Positions 9,554 to 19,297 are shown, numbered from the stretch's first letter. The stretch: 64,000 nucleotides of DNA from Clostridium zeae (GCF_017312485.1 NZ_BMBA01000007.1:62001-126000), one strand, 5' to 3'. Program-made: numbers and translations. Notes: generated by a model not told the origin, from the letters alone.

Positions 9554-9991
9554 TTAAATGTAGTTTTTATATATCTTTGATATAAAACCAAAAAATGTTG
9601 AAGATAACATAATTCCAAAGGCAATAGCTCCAGCAATTCCAAGCATTAGTACTCCGCTATTTTGAGCAGCAGTAAAATTACTTTGAACTAGATAAGTTAT
9701 AGTGCTGTAGGCTGTAATTCCTGGAACTAAAGGAAAGATACCAGGTACGTAAAACATGGAAGCAGGAGTTTTTATAATTCGCGCCATCAGTTCACTATAA
9801 GCATTTACCACTAACGCTCCAAAAAATGAACCTAACACTTCACTGCTTGTCTTATTAAGAACAATACTGTATACAATCCAACCAAGGGAGCCACCTATTC
9901 CAGCATATATGATTTTTTTTCTATCAATATTAAATAATATTACAGGAAATATACTTCCAACAAAAGCTAAAGCAACCATCTTTATTGACAT
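9554..9991 (-). CDS. ThrE/YjjB-type exporter subunit (DUF3815-like)
   Basis: This is a 145-residue integral membrane protein with about four or five hydrophobic segments and the family-like stretch FYVPGIFPLVPGITAYSTI. It corresponds to the C-terminal half of the Thr/Ser exporter ThrE, or to E. coli YjjB. It starts four bases after the stop of the larger partner, so the two are co-translated. The ThrE family exports threonine and serine; YjjPB has been linked to succinate export. The substrate here is unknown. Confidence 0.85.
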   Translation of the reverse strand: MSIKMVALAFVGSIFPVILFNIDRKKIIYAGIGGSLGWIVYSIVLNKTSSEVLGSFFGALVVNAYSELMARIIKTPASMFYVPGIFPLVPGITAYSTITYLVQSNFTAAQNSGVLMLGIAGAIAFGIMLSSTFFGFISKIYKNYI

Positions 9992-9995
9992 AACA

Positions 9996-10751
9996 TTAAA
10001 ATCCTTTCATTCCAACAAGTAGTGCAGTACCAACTCCAGCACTAACAGCTGTTATAATTATTAATGCTTCACAAAATTTTGCAATACCAGCAGAAAAATA
10101 ACCGAAAATTACATCTTTTATTCCGTTTGTGAGTACAACCCCCGGGAGTAGAATCATAATGGATCCAGTAATTACGCTATTTTCATTTATGGAAGTAAAT
10201 AAAATATGTGATAAAAGGCTTGCACCACCAATTATAAAGCCAGCTAAGTAATATTTAAAAAATTGAGAAATCCCAAAGTTTGAAATCTTTTCAGTAATTA
10301 AATAAGTAATAAGGCATACAACAATTGAAGCTATTCCATCAATAAAGGAGCCATTAAAAAATAAAGAGTAAACAAATCCAGTCATGCAAGAAGCAAAGGT
10401 ACGAACTGGCAAGGTAAAAGTAGGAGAATCCTGTATGGATTCAAGAGTTTTTATTGCGTCTAAGTAAGATACTTGCTTGCTTTTAAGTTTTCTGGAAAAA
10501 GAGTTTATAAGTTCTATCCTATATAAATCAACCTGTTTAGGGCATACCTTTTTCATTGAGGTGTTTTTTTTACTTTCAGAATCTTGTATTGATAATAATA
10601 TACCATTGGACATTGATAAGCACTCAGCATCTAGCCCGTAGGATTGGCAAATAGATGAAACAGTTCCCTCTATTCTATGTGTTTCAGCACCATTTTCTAA
10701 TAGTATGCCGCCTGCCATAAGAGCAATTTCGCTAACATTTTCTACCGTCAT
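9996..10751 (-). CDS. ThrE/YjjP-type exporter subunit (DUF1212-like)
   Basis: This 251-residue protein has a soluble N-terminal domain (EIALMAGGILLENGAETHRIEGTVSSIC, roughly residues 7-34, typical of DUF1212) followed by about five membrane helices. It is first in a two-gene minus-strand operon with the small YjjB-like subunit, and together they make a split ThrE exporter. An AAAGGAG Shine-Dalgarno precedes the ATG. The divergent neighbour is the SAM-riboswitch/peptide importer unit, so the 240-base gap probably holds promoters in both directions. Confidence 0.85.
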   Translation of the reverse strand: MTVENVSEIALMAGGILLENGAETHRIEGTVSSICQSYGLDAECLSMSNGILLSIQDSESKKNTSMKKVCPKQVDLYRIELINSFSRKLKSKQVSYLDAIKTLESIQDSPTFTLPVRTFASCMTGFVYSLFFNGSFIDGIASIVVCLITYLITEKISNFGISQFFKYYLAGFIIGGASLLSHILFTSINENSVITGSIMILLPGVVLTNGIKDVIFGYFSAGIAKFCEALIIITAVSAGVGTALLVGMKGF

Positions 10752-10991
10752 AAAAAAATCTCCTTTAAAGCAATACTATATAACTTTAATTCCTTTTATA
10801 TGGTATCAAGAATGATATTTTAATGCAAGAAATAAAAGAAGTCTATTCTATTTTAATGATAATAACTGTTTGCGATTTTTTGTATATAAAGAGTAAATTT
10901 CCACAATACCTAGTAAACATATTGACATAATTGGAAAATATAAGTATAATTTCATTATTAAGCTTTATCATGATAAAGAAAATTAAATATC

Positions 10992-11105
10992 CTTATCAAG
11001 AGAGACAGAGGGAGTGGCCCAATGAAGTCTCAGCAACCGTCATACAATCATTAGTATGATAAGGTGCTAAATCCAGCAGGAATTATTTCTGAAAGATGAG
11101 GGAGG
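10992..11105 (+). promoter_or_regulatory. SAM-I (S-box) riboswitch
   Basis: All S-box landmarks are in order: TTATCAAGAGAGAC at the 5' side of P1, GGGAGTGGCCCAATGAAGTC, the CAGCAACC junction, a P3 hairpin built on CATACAATCATTAGTATG, then AAGGTGCTAAATCCAGCAGG and GAAAGATGAGGG closing P1. In this class SAM binding favours the downstream terminator. The next genes form a complete oligopeptide importer, so the importer should be expressed when SAM or methionine is low. Confidence 0.93.
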
Positions 11106-11140
11106 TGTAAGTATATAGCAGCGTTTTTTTGCTGATTAAA

Positions 11141-11178
11141 AAATCCTCTTCCGCATTTGCAGGAAGAGGATTTTTATT
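11141..11178 (+). terminator. Riboswitch-controlled terminator
   Basis: Perfect 12-bp stem AAATCCTCTTCC/GGAAGAGGATTT with a short internal loop, then TTATTT. It lies 36 bases after the S-box. The P1 3' strand (GATGAGGGAGG) is partly complementary to the terminator's CCTCTTCC arm, so an anti-terminator is plausible. About 250 bases follow before the first gene, in which I see no ORF. Confidence 0.8.
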
Positions 11179-11438
11179 TGCTGTATAAGGAAAGTATAAA
11201 ATTTTTATGCATCTTAAACTGAGAAATGTTAATGGTTTAAGAAACCCTTTAAAACTATGCATAAAAAAACAAAAACTTTTTCATCTGATATGTGAAAGGT
11301 TTTAAAAATATGAATTTAAGTAGAAGTGGGTTATCCATAAAACTACAAAGCTAATATGCATATAAAAATATAGTTTAATATAACAAGGTGAAAAATATTT
11401 TACATTAGTGAAATTTAGCTAAGAAATTGGGGGTAAAT

Positions 11439-13097
11439 ATGAAAAAAAGAGGATTATATATAATTACTACGTTGATATTAATAATTAGTGTTGTACTTAC
11501 AGGCTGCAAACCACAAGAAGCAGAAAAAGATAAAACTACTACTGCAAGCGCAAAATCTGGGGGCACTTTACGCTATGCTATTTGGAGTTCGCCAAAAGGC
11601 GTGTTCAATCCTAGCTTATATGATGATATTTATGACGATAAAGTTAATTCACTTGTTTATCAATCGCTATTAAACTTGGATAAAAATTATAATTATATCC
11701 CGAGTCTTGCAGATAAATATGAGGTTTCAAAGGATAACTTAACCATAACCTTTTATTTAAATAAGAAGGCCAAATGGCATGATGGTCAAGCAGTTACTGC
11801 TGAGGATGTTGCATTCACTTATACAACTATAGCAGATCCAGCATATACTGGGCCAAGATTTGGGCAAATAGATAAAATTGTTGGAGCTAAAGATTATAAA
11901 GATAAAAAAGCTTCAAGTGTAAGTGGAATAAAAGTAATTGATGATCATACTATAAGCTTCACTTTCTCAGAAATATTCGCGCCGGCTTTATCAACCTTTG
12001 CAGCAAGAGGAATATTACCTAAACATATATGGGAGAAAATACCCGTGGCTGAATGGGCTAAAAGCGAACAACTTAAGACACCTATTGGAAGTGGTCCGTT
12101 CAAGCTTACTAAATTTGTACCTGATCAATATGCAGAATTAGAAAAGTATAAGGATTATAATTTAGGTGAGCCAAAGCTAGATAAAGTAATTCTAAAGGTT
12201 ACTAATCAAGAAACTGCACAATCGGAACTTATAAAGGGAGATATTGATTTGGCAATGCTGTCATCTTTAAAGCAAAAAGATTTGGATGCATATAAAACTG
12301 CTGGCATTAAAGTATCTGAATTTGCTGGTAGTGGATATCAGTACATGGGCTTTAATCTTAGAAAACAGATTTTTCAAGATAAAAAAGTTAGACAGGCAAT
12401 AACCTATGGAATAAATAGAAGTGGTATTGTAAATAACCTATTAGAAGGACATGGTAAAATTGTGAACACTCCGATCTTAGAGACAAACTGGGCATATCCT
12501 GATAAAGGTGTATTAAATGAATATGCATATAACGTTGATAAAGCAAAGGAATTGCTTAAAGAGGCCGGCTTTGTAGAGAAAGATGGTGTTCTTTATAAAG
12601 ATGGTAAACCGTTTGAGATAACCTTGAAATATCCACTAGGAAATAAAGTAAGAGAACAGTCAGCTCCTATAATTCAGCAAAACTTAAAAGATTTAGGTAT
12701 AAAGGTTAATTTAGTTAGCATGGAGTTTGCAACTCTTCAAAAACAAGTGAGAGACGATCAAGATTTTGATGTATATCTAATGGGGTGGTCATTGGATCCG
12801 GAGCCAGATTCAAAGACAATGTGGCATTCAAGTGTAGCTAAAAAAGGAGGCTGGAACATGGTTGGGTTTATAAATGACAAAAATGATCAGCTTCTTGATG
12901 ATGGAAGAAAGGTTCTTGATAAAGAACAGCGTAAAAAGATTTATAGTGAGTGGGCTAAGCTTATGAATGAAGAGGTTCCAGCAGTATTCTTATATAACCA
13001 AAATGATGGAAGAGCATATAGTTCAAAACTAAAAGGGTACGATCCATTTACTTTTGTGGAATATTCAAATGTTCAAAACTGGTATATAGAACAATAA
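11439..13097 (+). CDS. Oligopeptide ABC importer, substrate-binding lipoprotein
   Basis: This is a roughly 552-residue SBP family 5 (OppA/DppA) protein. A hydrophobic signal ends in the lipobox LTGC (Cys near residue 22), so it is anchored to the outer face of the membrane. Family motifs include YEVSKDNLTITFYLNKKAKWHDGQ-type segments and HDG...TAEDVAFTY. I chose ATG 11439 over TTG 11427 because GGGGGT lies just before it and the ATG begins a normal MKKRG signal. The upstream S-box suggests that its peptides, or a related substrate, supply methionine. Confidence 0.93.
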   Translation: MKKRGLYIITTLILIISVVLTGCKPQEAEKDKTTTASAKSGGTLRYAIWSSPKGVFNPSLYDDIYDDKVNSLVYQSLLNLDKNYNYIPSLADKYEVSKDNLTITFYLNKKAKWHDGQAVTAEDVAFTYTTIADPAYTGPRFGQIDKIVGAKDYKDKKASSVSGIKVIDDHTISFTFSEIFAPALSTFAARGILPKHIWEKIPVAEWAKSEQLKTPIGSGPFKLTKFVPDQYAELEKYKDYNLGEPKLDKVILKVTNQETAQSELIKGDIDLAMLSSLKQKDLDAYKTAGIKVSEFAGSGYQYMGFNLRKQIFQDKKVRQAITYGINRSGIVNNLLEGHGKIVNTPILETNWAYPDKGVLNEYAYNVDKAKELLKEAGFVEKDGVLYKDGKPFEITLKYPLGNKVREQSAPIIQQNLKDLGIKVNLVSMEFATLQKQVRDDQDFDVYLMGWSLDPEPDSKTMWHSSVAKKGGWNMVGFINDKNDQLLDDGRKVLDKEQRKKIYSEWAKLMNEEVPAVFLYNQNDGRAYSSKLKGYDPFTFVEYSNVQNWYIEQ

Positions 13098-13169
13098 TAT
13101 ATACAATTTCAAATTAAAGTGCCTCCAAAAGTAAATTTATTATAGATTTAACAAACTGAGTATGAAATC

Positions 13170-13203
13170 GAAATAGCTCTGTAGAAAGATACAGGGCTAT
13201 TTC
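13170..13203 (+). other. Intercistronic hairpin between binding protein and permease genes
   Basis: A 14-bp stem GAAATAGCTCTGTA/TACAGGGCTATTTC with one wobble and a 6-base loop lies in the 151-base gap. No T-run follows, so it is more likely an mRNA-stabilising or processing element than a terminator. Such hairpins often let the binding protein be made in excess over the membrane parts. Confidence 0.55.
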
Positions 13204-13248
13204 CATAATTAATATATTAGTTAATACACAATTAAAGGAGAGAAATTA

Positions 13249-14208
13249 ATGATTAAATACTTGAGTAAACGGCTAATTCAGACTATCCCAATTTTTATTG
13301 GAATTTCTATATTGGTTTTTATACTTGTAAATAGTCAACCGGGAGATCCATATTCAAATATGATAGACCCAAATGTTACTCCAGAAATAAAGGAGCAGAT
13401 GTTAAAGAAAGTAGGATACTATGATCCTTTACCAATAAAGTATGTGAAGTGGGCTAGTAGAGCAGTTATCGGGGATTTTGGATATTCAATAACCTACAAA
13501 GAACCTGTTAAAGAGGTTATTAATTCAAGAATACCAAATACAATAATCTTAGCTTTATCAGCATTATTTCTAAGCACTTTATTGGCTATACCTATAGGAA
13601 TTGTAAGTTCAGTTAGACGAAACTCCATTTTTGACTATAGTATGACAATACTAGCCTTTATAGGATTGTCTATACCAGCTTTTTTCTTCGGAATGCTTTT
13701 AATAAAAACATTCTCTGTAGATTTAAATATTACTCCGATTTCAGGAATGACTACTTTTGGAAAAAATTATTTAGGAATAAATCATGTTATGGATGTAATA
13801 AATCACATGATATTACCGACTATTGTTTTAGCACTAATAAACACAGCTTCACTTATGAGGTATACAAGATCAAGTATGATAGAGATAATTAAGCTTGATT
13901 ATATAAGAACTGCAAAAGCAAAAGGCGTAAGTTCTTTAAGTATTACTTTTAAACATGCACTGAAGAATGCTTTAATTCCAATTATAACGATACTAAGCTT
14001 TCAGCTTCCATCACTTCTTTCTGGGGCTTTGCTTACAGAAACAATATTCGTTTGGCCAGGGATAGGTAGACTTAATTATGAGGCTGTATTAAATAGAGAT
14101 TATCCTTTAATCATGGGAATTGTAATGATTTTCGCTGTTATGACTTTAATAATAAACCTGATTGCTGATCTACTATATGCTATTGTAGACCCTAGAATAA
14201 AATACTAA
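13249..14208 (+). CDS. Oligopeptide ABC importer permease (OppB/DppB type)
   Basis: The 319-residue protein has six predicted helices and the BPD_transp_1 EAA-type loop (YIRTAKAKGVSSLSITFKHALKNALIP). It has the N-terminal start MIKYLSKRLIQTIPIFIGIS typical of DppB/OppB. AAAGGAG precedes the ATG. It is followed by the second permease after 17 bases and forms the membrane heterodimer with it. Confidence 0.93.
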   Translation: MIKYLSKRLIQTIPIFIGISILVFILVNSQPGDPYSNMIDPNVTPEIKEQMLKKVGYYDPLPIKYVKWASRAVIGDFGYSITYKEPVKEVINSRIPNTIILALSALFLSTLLAIPIGIVSSVRRNSIFDYSMTILAFIGLSIPAFFFGMLLIKTFSVDLNITPISGMTTFGKNYLGINHVMDVINHMILPTIVLALINTASLMRYTRSSMIEIIKLDYIRTAKAKGVSSLSITFKHALKNALIPIITILSFQLPSLLSGALLTETIFVWPGIGRLNYEAVLNRDYPLIMGIVMIFAVMTLIINLIADLLYAIVDPRIKY

Positions 14209-14225
14209 TAAAGGAGGTTTCAAGT

Positions 14226-15086
14226 ATGTCGAAAGAAAAAGTAGAAACTTCAGAGAATGCATGGAAAAGGTTTCGAAATGATAAATTGGCCCTATTTGGT
14301 CTTATAGTATTAGTAGTTTTCATAGTTTTAGCTATTATAGCTCCAATAATAGCGCCATATGGTAGAGATACAATAGATATGATAAATATAGAAGCTAGTC
14401 CAAGTAAAGTACATATATTAGGTACGGATGAACTTGGAAGAGATGTTTTTACAAGATTAATATATGGTGGACAGATTTCTTTAAGCGTTGGTGTTGTAGC
14501 AACAACTATTCAGCTTGCTATTGGAATAATTCTTGGATCAATAGCAGGATATTGTGGTGGTGTGGTTGACACAATTATTATGAGATTGGTTGACATAATA
14601 ATGTGCTTCCCTTTTTTTGTTATTGCCATTTCAATGGCGGCAATTTTGGGCCCAAGTATATGGAATGTAATGATTATTATCGGTGTATTACAGTGGACTA
14701 ACCTTGCAAGAATTGTTAGGGCAGAAATATTATCTTTAAAAAGAAGAGAGTTTATAGAAGCTGCCAAAGCTCTTGGGTTAGATGGCAAGGATATTATAAT
14801 TAAACATCTATTGCCAAATATTTTTGCACCAATTATTGTTTATGCAACTCTCGGAATTGCTGGAGGGATACTTTCTGAAGCAGGATTAAGTTTTCTAGGG
14901 ATGGGAGTAAAACAACCTCAACCTAGCTGGGGAAATATGCTATCGGCAGCTCAGAAGATGACCATACTTCAAAGTGAATGGTGGTTATGGATTCCACCTG
15001 GACTTATGGTATTTCTAACAGTATTATCGATAAATTTCCTTGGGGATGGAATAAGAGATGCACTTGATCCAAAGTTAAGACGGTAG
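14226..15086 (+). CDS. Oligopeptide ABC importer permease (OppC/DppC type)
   Basis: The 286-residue protein carries an OppC N-terminal segment (WKRFRNDKLALFGLIVLVVF), the signature HILGTDELGRDVFTRLIYGGQISL, and the EAA loop (REFIEAAKALGLDGKDIIIKHLLPN). It has about six helices. AAAGGAGG sits upstream of the ATG. It partners the preceding permease; the ATPase gene starts 10 bases after its stop. Confidence 0.93.
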   Translation: MSKEKVETSENAWKRFRNDKLALFGLIVLVVFIVLAIIAPIIAPYGRDTIDMINIEASPSKVHILGTDELGRDVFTRLIYGGQISLSVGVVATTIQLAIGIILGSIAGYCGGVVDTIIMRLVDIIMCFPFFVIAISMAAILGPSIWNVMIIIGVLQWTNLARIVRAEILSLKRREFIEAAKALGLDGKDIIIKHLLPNIFAPIIVYATLGIAGGILSEAGLSFLGMGVKQPQPSWGNMLSAAQKMTILQSEWWLWIPPGLMVFLTVLSINFLGDGIRDALDPKLRR

Positions 15087-15096
15087 AGGTGAGATA

Positions 15097-16080
15097 ATGG
15101 TAAAAGAATTACTCAAAGTTAATGAATTAAAAATTTGTTTTCATACTTCTTATGGAATAGTGAATGCAGTAGATGATGTAAGTTTTTCTATCTATGAGGG
15201 AAGAGTCTTAGGAATAGTAGGTGAATCCGGCTGCGGTAAAAGTGTAACTGCCATGTCTATTCTTAGGCTTCAAGATAAATCTTCAGGTGCAGTAGAAAGT
15301 GGTGAAATAGTTTTTGAAGATCAGAACCTCCTTGAGTTTTCAGAACAAAAGCTGAAAATCATAAGAGGCAATAAAATAGCTATGATATTTCAAGAGCCAA
15401 TGACTTCTTTAAATCCTGTATTTACAATAGGAGCACAAATAGGAGAATCATTAAAAATTCATCAAAAACTTAAAGGAATAGAGAATAAAGCAAAATGTAT
15501 TGAAATGCTAGAACTTGTAGGCATACCAAGAGCAGATAAAGTAGTGAATGAATATCCACATCAATTAAGCGGTGGTATGAGACAAAGAGTTATGATTGCT
15601 ATTGCTTTATGCTGCAATCCAAAACTTCTTATTGCGGATGAACCTACAACAGCCTTAGATGTTACTATACAAGCTCAAGTTATAGAGCTTATGAAAGAAA
15701 TAAGAAGAAAACTACAAACATCAATTATGCTTATTACACATGATTTAGGTGTTATTGCAGAAATGGCAGATGATGTAGTGGTAATGTATTCAGGAAAAAT
15801 AGTCGAACAATGCGGTGTTGTAGATATATTTGACAATCCTAAACATCCATATACTAAGGGACTATTAGAGTCAAGAACAGAGAATGTAGAGAAAGGTGAA
15901 ATTCTAAACTGTATATCAGGAATGGTTCCTAGCCCTGTAAATATACCAAAGGGTTGTTCCTTTAATCCTAGATGTTCAAGCTGTATGGAAGTTTGCAGAC
16001 GTGAGAAGCCACCACTTATAGAAATTGAACAAGGTCATAAAGTCAGATGTTGGTTATATGGGAAAAAGGAGGAGATATAA
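15097..16080 (+). CDS. Oligopeptide ABC importer ATPase (OppD/DppD type)
   Basis: This 327-residue ABC ATPase has Walker A GESGCGKSVT, Q-loop FQEPMTSLNP, signature LSGGMRQR, Walker B LLIADEPTTALD and the H-loop THD. The C-terminal OppD extension has a Cys cluster (GCSFNPRCSSCMEVC) that may bind an Fe-S cluster or metal in this family. The stop is directly followed by the TTG start of the second ATPase, so translation is coupled. Confidence 0.94.
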   Translation: MVKELLKVNELKICFHTSYGIVNAVDDVSFSIYEGRVLGIVGESGCGKSVTAMSILRLQDKSSGAVESGEIVFEDQNLLEFSEQKLKIIRGNKIAMIFQEPMTSLNPVFTIGAQIGESLKIHQKLKGIENKAKCIEMLELVGIPRADKVVNEYPHQLSGGMRQRVMIAIALCCNPKLLIADEPTTALDVTIQAQVIELMKEIRRKLQTSIMLITHDLGVIAEMADDVVVMYSGKIVEQCGVVDIFDNPKHPYTKGLLESRTENVEKGEILNCISGMVPSPVNIPKGCSFNPRCSSCMEVCRREKPPLIEIEQGHKVRCWLYGKKEEI

Positions 16081-17076
16081 TTGGGAAAAGAGTTACTAAA
16101 GGTTAGCGGATTAAAAAAACATTTTCCAATTAGAAATGGAGTGTTATCTCTAAGTAAAGGCAGTATAAAAGCTGTAGATGGGGTTTCTTTTACCATAGAA
16201 GATGGATCGATTTTTGGCCTTGTAGGAGAATCAGGATGCGGAAAATCAACTACAGGAAGAACTATTTTAAATCTTCTTGAACCTACAGGTGGAGCTGTTG
16301 AGTTTGATGGCAAGTTGATCTTTGATGTTGAAAAAGGGCTATACATTGATAAGAAAGAAATGAGAGCACTTAGAAGAAAGATGCAAATTATTTTTCAAGA
16401 TCCATATGCCTCTTTAGATCCTAGAATGAACATTGGGGATATTGTATCAGAAGGAATTAAAAAGCACCACATCGCAACCGGCATGGAGGCAATGAATATT
16501 TCTAAGGAATTTCTAGAATTATGCGGATTAGAAGGAAACTGTATAAAAAGATTTCCACATGAATTTAGTGGTGGACAGAGGCAGCGTATTGGAATAGCAA
16601 GAGCTCTTGCTCTGCAGCCTAAATTTATAGTTGGAGATGAGCCAATAGCTGCTCTCGATGTTTCTATTCAAGCTCAGGTAATAAATCTTATGCTACAACT
16701 AAAGGAGAAATTTAAGCTTACATATTTATTTATTTCTCATGATTTAGGAGTAGTACGGTATTTTTGTGATAAGGTAGGAGTTATGTATTTAGGAAATTTA
16801 GTTGAGGTTGGAACTAGTGAAGAATTATTTAAAGATCAATTACATCCATATACTAAAGCTCTACTCTCTGCAATTCCTACTTCGCATCCGTTATCTAGGA
16901 AAAATAGAATAATTCTTAAAGGTGATGTGCCAAGTCCTGCAAATCCACCAAAAGGGTGCAAGTTCCATACTAGATGTATACATTGCACTTCAATATGCAG
17001 AGAAAAGGAGCCTGTACTGCAAGAGGTTTCTGCACAACATTTAGTTGCTTGTCATAACTGGAAAGCAATAAACTAA
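16081..17076 (+). CDS. Oligopeptide ABC importer ATPase (OppF/DppF type)
   Basis: This 331-residue ABC ATPase has Walker A GESGCGKSTT, Q-loop FQDPYASLDPR, signature FSGGQRQR, Walker B FIVGDEPIAALD and H-loop SHD. It has the same C-terminal Cys motif (GCKFHTRCIHCTSIC). The start is TTG with GGAGGA seven to nine bases upstream; no ATG is available nearby. It is the last gene of the importer operon and is followed by a strong terminator. Confidence 0.93.
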   Translation: MGKELLKVSGLKKHFPIRNGVLSLSKGSIKAVDGVSFTIEDGSIFGLVGESGCGKSTTGRTILNLLEPTGGAVEFDGKLIFDVEKGLYIDKKEMRALRRKMQIIFQDPYASLDPRMNIGDIVSEGIKKHHIATGMEAMNISKEFLELCGLEGNCIKRFPHEFSGGQRQRIGIARALALQPKFIVGDEPIAALDVSIQAQVINLMLQLKEKFKLTYLFISHDLGVVRYFCDKVGVMYLGNLVEVGTSEELFKDQLHPYTKALLSAIPTSHPLSRKNRIILKGDVPSPANPPKGCKFHTRCIHCTSICREKEPVLQEVSAQHLVACHNWKAIN

Positions 17077-17078
17077 CA

Positions 17079-17124
17079 AAGGAGCTGACTCATATTATAT
17101 AATAAGAATATGAGTCAGCTCCTT
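17079..17124. terminator. Bidirectional terminator
   Basis: A perfect 17-bp stem AAGGAGCTGACTCATAT/ATATGAGTCAGCTCCTT with a 12-base loop lies between the end of the peptide importer (+) and the end of the small membrane protein gene (-). It can end both convergent transcripts. Confidence 0.8.
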
Positions 17125-17130
17125 AACATA

Positions 17131-17388
17131 TTATTTTCTTTTCTTTTTCTTCTTTTTATTTCCACTAGGAGTATTCTTTGAAACTGTACTATTAGCTACA
17201 GCTTTTTTTTGAAGCTTTCCTCTTGAAAGGAAATCCATTGCAGCGAATACCATAAATAAGACAGCTAAAAAAATAAAGGTTGGACCACCCCAGCTTTTAT
17301 TTATATTTACAAACCCCGTAATAAGAAATAAACCTATTATAATACCGTAAAAAGTAATTGAAACCTTTTTTGCTTTTTCCATGAGCAA
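17131..17388 (-). CDS. Small membrane protein with Lys-rich tail, unknown function
   Basis: I do not recognise this 85-residue protein. It has a short basic N-terminus, two hydrophobic helices (roughly residues 10-27 and 34-50) and a very basic C-terminal tail (KKKKKKRK). AGAGGAG lies upstream of the ATG. It is convergent with the peptide importer. The tail would face the cytoplasm and might touch nucleic acid or phospholipid, but that is only inference. Confidence 0.65.
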   Translation of the reverse strand: MLMEKAKKVSITFYGIIIGLFLITGFVNINKSWGGPTFIFLAVLFMVFAAMDFLSRGKLQKKAVANSTVSKNTPSGNKKKKKKRK

Positions 17389-17770
17389 TGCTCCTCTCTA
17401 TAAAAATTCAATATATAATTATAATTGCTTATAAGTACATTATAATATCGTTTTCATTAAAAGTATATATGTATGTCCTAATTAGTGATGGGTTTTGTAT
17501 TTATAAACACCAATTATAGAAAAAATATCAGTACGGTATCTAAGCACATGTTTATTTAAAATCTCGATAAAATGGTTTATAATCAAATGTGTAATATAAA
17601 AAAGCACTAACTACATATAATCTTATATTTTAGAGATTTTATTCACAACAAGTAAGTTTAATAATATAAATTGAAGAAATACTTAGTAAAGTTGTAGTTA
17701 ACAATTTTCTTGAAGGAGAATAATATCTTAAAACATGTAAATAAATATATATAAATTAGGAGGTACTTTT
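17389..17770. other. Gene-free intergenic region before yjjI-like gene
   Basis: About 380 AT-rich bases with no plausible ORF. It must hold promoters for the minus-strand membrane protein and for the glycyl-radical operon. I see no convincing regulator box or hairpin. The last 12 bases hold the AGGAGG Shine-Dalgarno of the next gene. Confidence 0.5.
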
Positions 17771-19297
17771 ATGATATCTAAGATTGGCGATATTTATGAT
17801 ATAGCAACAAGTAAAAGTTTAACTTACCAACAAAAGCTTTTCAATCTAGCTAATGTTGCAGAAAGACTTTTAGATCCACGTGAAATACTAGGGTATACAG
17901 AAGAAGAGATGAAATATATTGAAGAGGAAATGATTTGTGATCTTAATGAAGGTTATGCGATTTACAGACCGAGATATATAGTTCCTGATTATTCTGTATT
18001 ACTAGAAAAAGGCTGTGAGTTTTTAGATTTAAAAGCTCCAACTGATTTAGACGAGCTTTTAGATAGTTTATTAATATTATATGTTCATATACCATCTATA
18101 ACTTCATTCCCTGTATATATAGGAGATTTGGATAAGTTGATGGAACCATTTATAACTGATGTAGAAGAAGACTATAAAAAGATAAAGAGATTTTTAAACC
18201 ATGTAGATAAAACTATTGTAGATTCCTTCTGTCATGCTGATATAGGTCCAGAAAAAACTAGAGCAGGAGAATTAATATTAAGAGCTATAGTTGAACTTCA
18301 AAATCCAACACCTAATATGTCTATAAGATATGATAAAGATATTACTCCAAGAGACTTTGCATTAAAAGCTGCAGAAGCTTGTTTAAAAGTATCCAAGCCA
18401 TCTTTTAGTAACAATAAAAAATATACAGAGGATGTTGGCGATCATAGAATAGTAAGCTGTTATAATGCTCTGCCAAACGGTGGAGGGGCTTATACTCTCC
18501 CAAGACTTCGACTTGGAACTATAGTTAAAGGCATAAATTCTCTTGATGAGCTTTTAAATGAAAGACTTCCAAAAATAACAAAAGCTATGGCAACGATGAT
18601 GGACAAAAGAATAAAATTTCTAGTTGAAAAATCAAATTTCTTTGAAAGCTCTTTTTTAGTGAAAGAAGGTTTTCTAAGAAGAGAGAATTTTTCTGCAATG
18701 TTTGGTATAGTTGGGCTTGCTGATGCGGTTAATTATATTTTAAACCTTGAAGGTTTAGAAGAAAGATTTGGAACTTCTAAAAGAGGAGATGAAATAGCTC
18801 ATAGTATATTGAAGTTGGTTGAGAAGATTGCAAATGAACATGAAGCAGTTTACTGCGAAAGAACTGATAATAAATATCTCCTTCATGCACAAGTTGGTGC
18901 AAGCCTAAGTGAAGAAGATCACAATAATACTCCAGCTCATAGAGTTCCAGTTGGAGAAGAACCAATACTTCCAGTTCATATAAAACAAGCAATGCCTTTC
19001 CATGTTTATTTTACTTCTGGTACTGGTGATTTATTTGCTTTAGATCAAACATATTTGAATAAGCTAGATGCAGTATTAGATATAATTGATGGAGCATTTG
19101 CTGCTGGTGGAAGATATCTAACTACTTATCTTCACAACACAGATTTAATAAGAGTTACTGGTTATCTTGTAAAGAAAAGTGAGATAATGAAAGTAAGAGA
19201 AGGTGAAGCAGTGCTTAGAGACACTGATATCTTAGGCTCTGGGTCAAATACAATGGCACGTGTTCTTGATAGAAGAGTGAGAAAAGATGGAAATTAA
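17771..19297 (+). CDS. yjjI: YjjI-family glycyl radical enzyme
   Basis: The 508-residue protein has the short length of the YjjI family, smaller than pyruvate formate-lyase or class III ribonucleotide reductase. The radical site is probably G464 in RVTGY near the C-terminus, and the thiyl Cys is probably C230 in VSCYNALPNGGG. YjjI enzymes have no established reaction, so the substrate is unknown. The stop overlaps the start of the activase gene, as expected for an enzyme/activase pair. A strong AGGAGG precedes the ATG. It acts in the cytoplasm and needs strict anaerobiosis. Confidence 0.88.
   Translation: MISKIGDIYDIATSKSLTYQQKLFNLANVAERLLDPREILGYTEEEMKYIEEEMICDLNEGYAIYRPRYIVPDYSVLLEKGCEFLDLKAPTDLDELLDSLLILYVHIPSITSFPVYIGDLDKLMEPFITDVEEDYKKIKRFLNHVDKTIVDSFCHADIGPEKTRAGELILRAIVELQNPTPNMSIRYDKDITPRDFALKAAEACLKVSKPSFSNNKKYTEDVGDHRIVSCYNALPNGGGAYTLPRLRLGTIVKGINSLDELLNERLPKITKAMATMMDKRIKFLVEKSNFFESSFLVKEGFLRRENFSAMFGIVGLADAVNYILNLEGLEERFGTSKRGDEIAHSILKLVEKIANEHEAVYCERTDNKYLLHAQVGASLSEEDHNNTPAHRVPVGEEPILPVHIKQAMPFHVYFTSGTGDLFALDQTYLNKLDAVLDIIDGAFAAGGRYLTTYLHNTDLIRVTGYLVKKSEIMKVREGEAVLRDTDILGSGSNTMARVLDRRVRKDGN

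Noticed and set aside
13170-13203. Terminator inside the peptide importer operon
   Set aside because: Strong hairpin but no T-run, and the operon clearly continues.
17771-19297. Class III ribonucleotide reductase (NrdD) or pyruvate formate-lyase
   Set aside because: Too short, lacks the NrdD ATP-cone and zinc site, and its partner is the YjjW type with two extra ferredoxin clusters.
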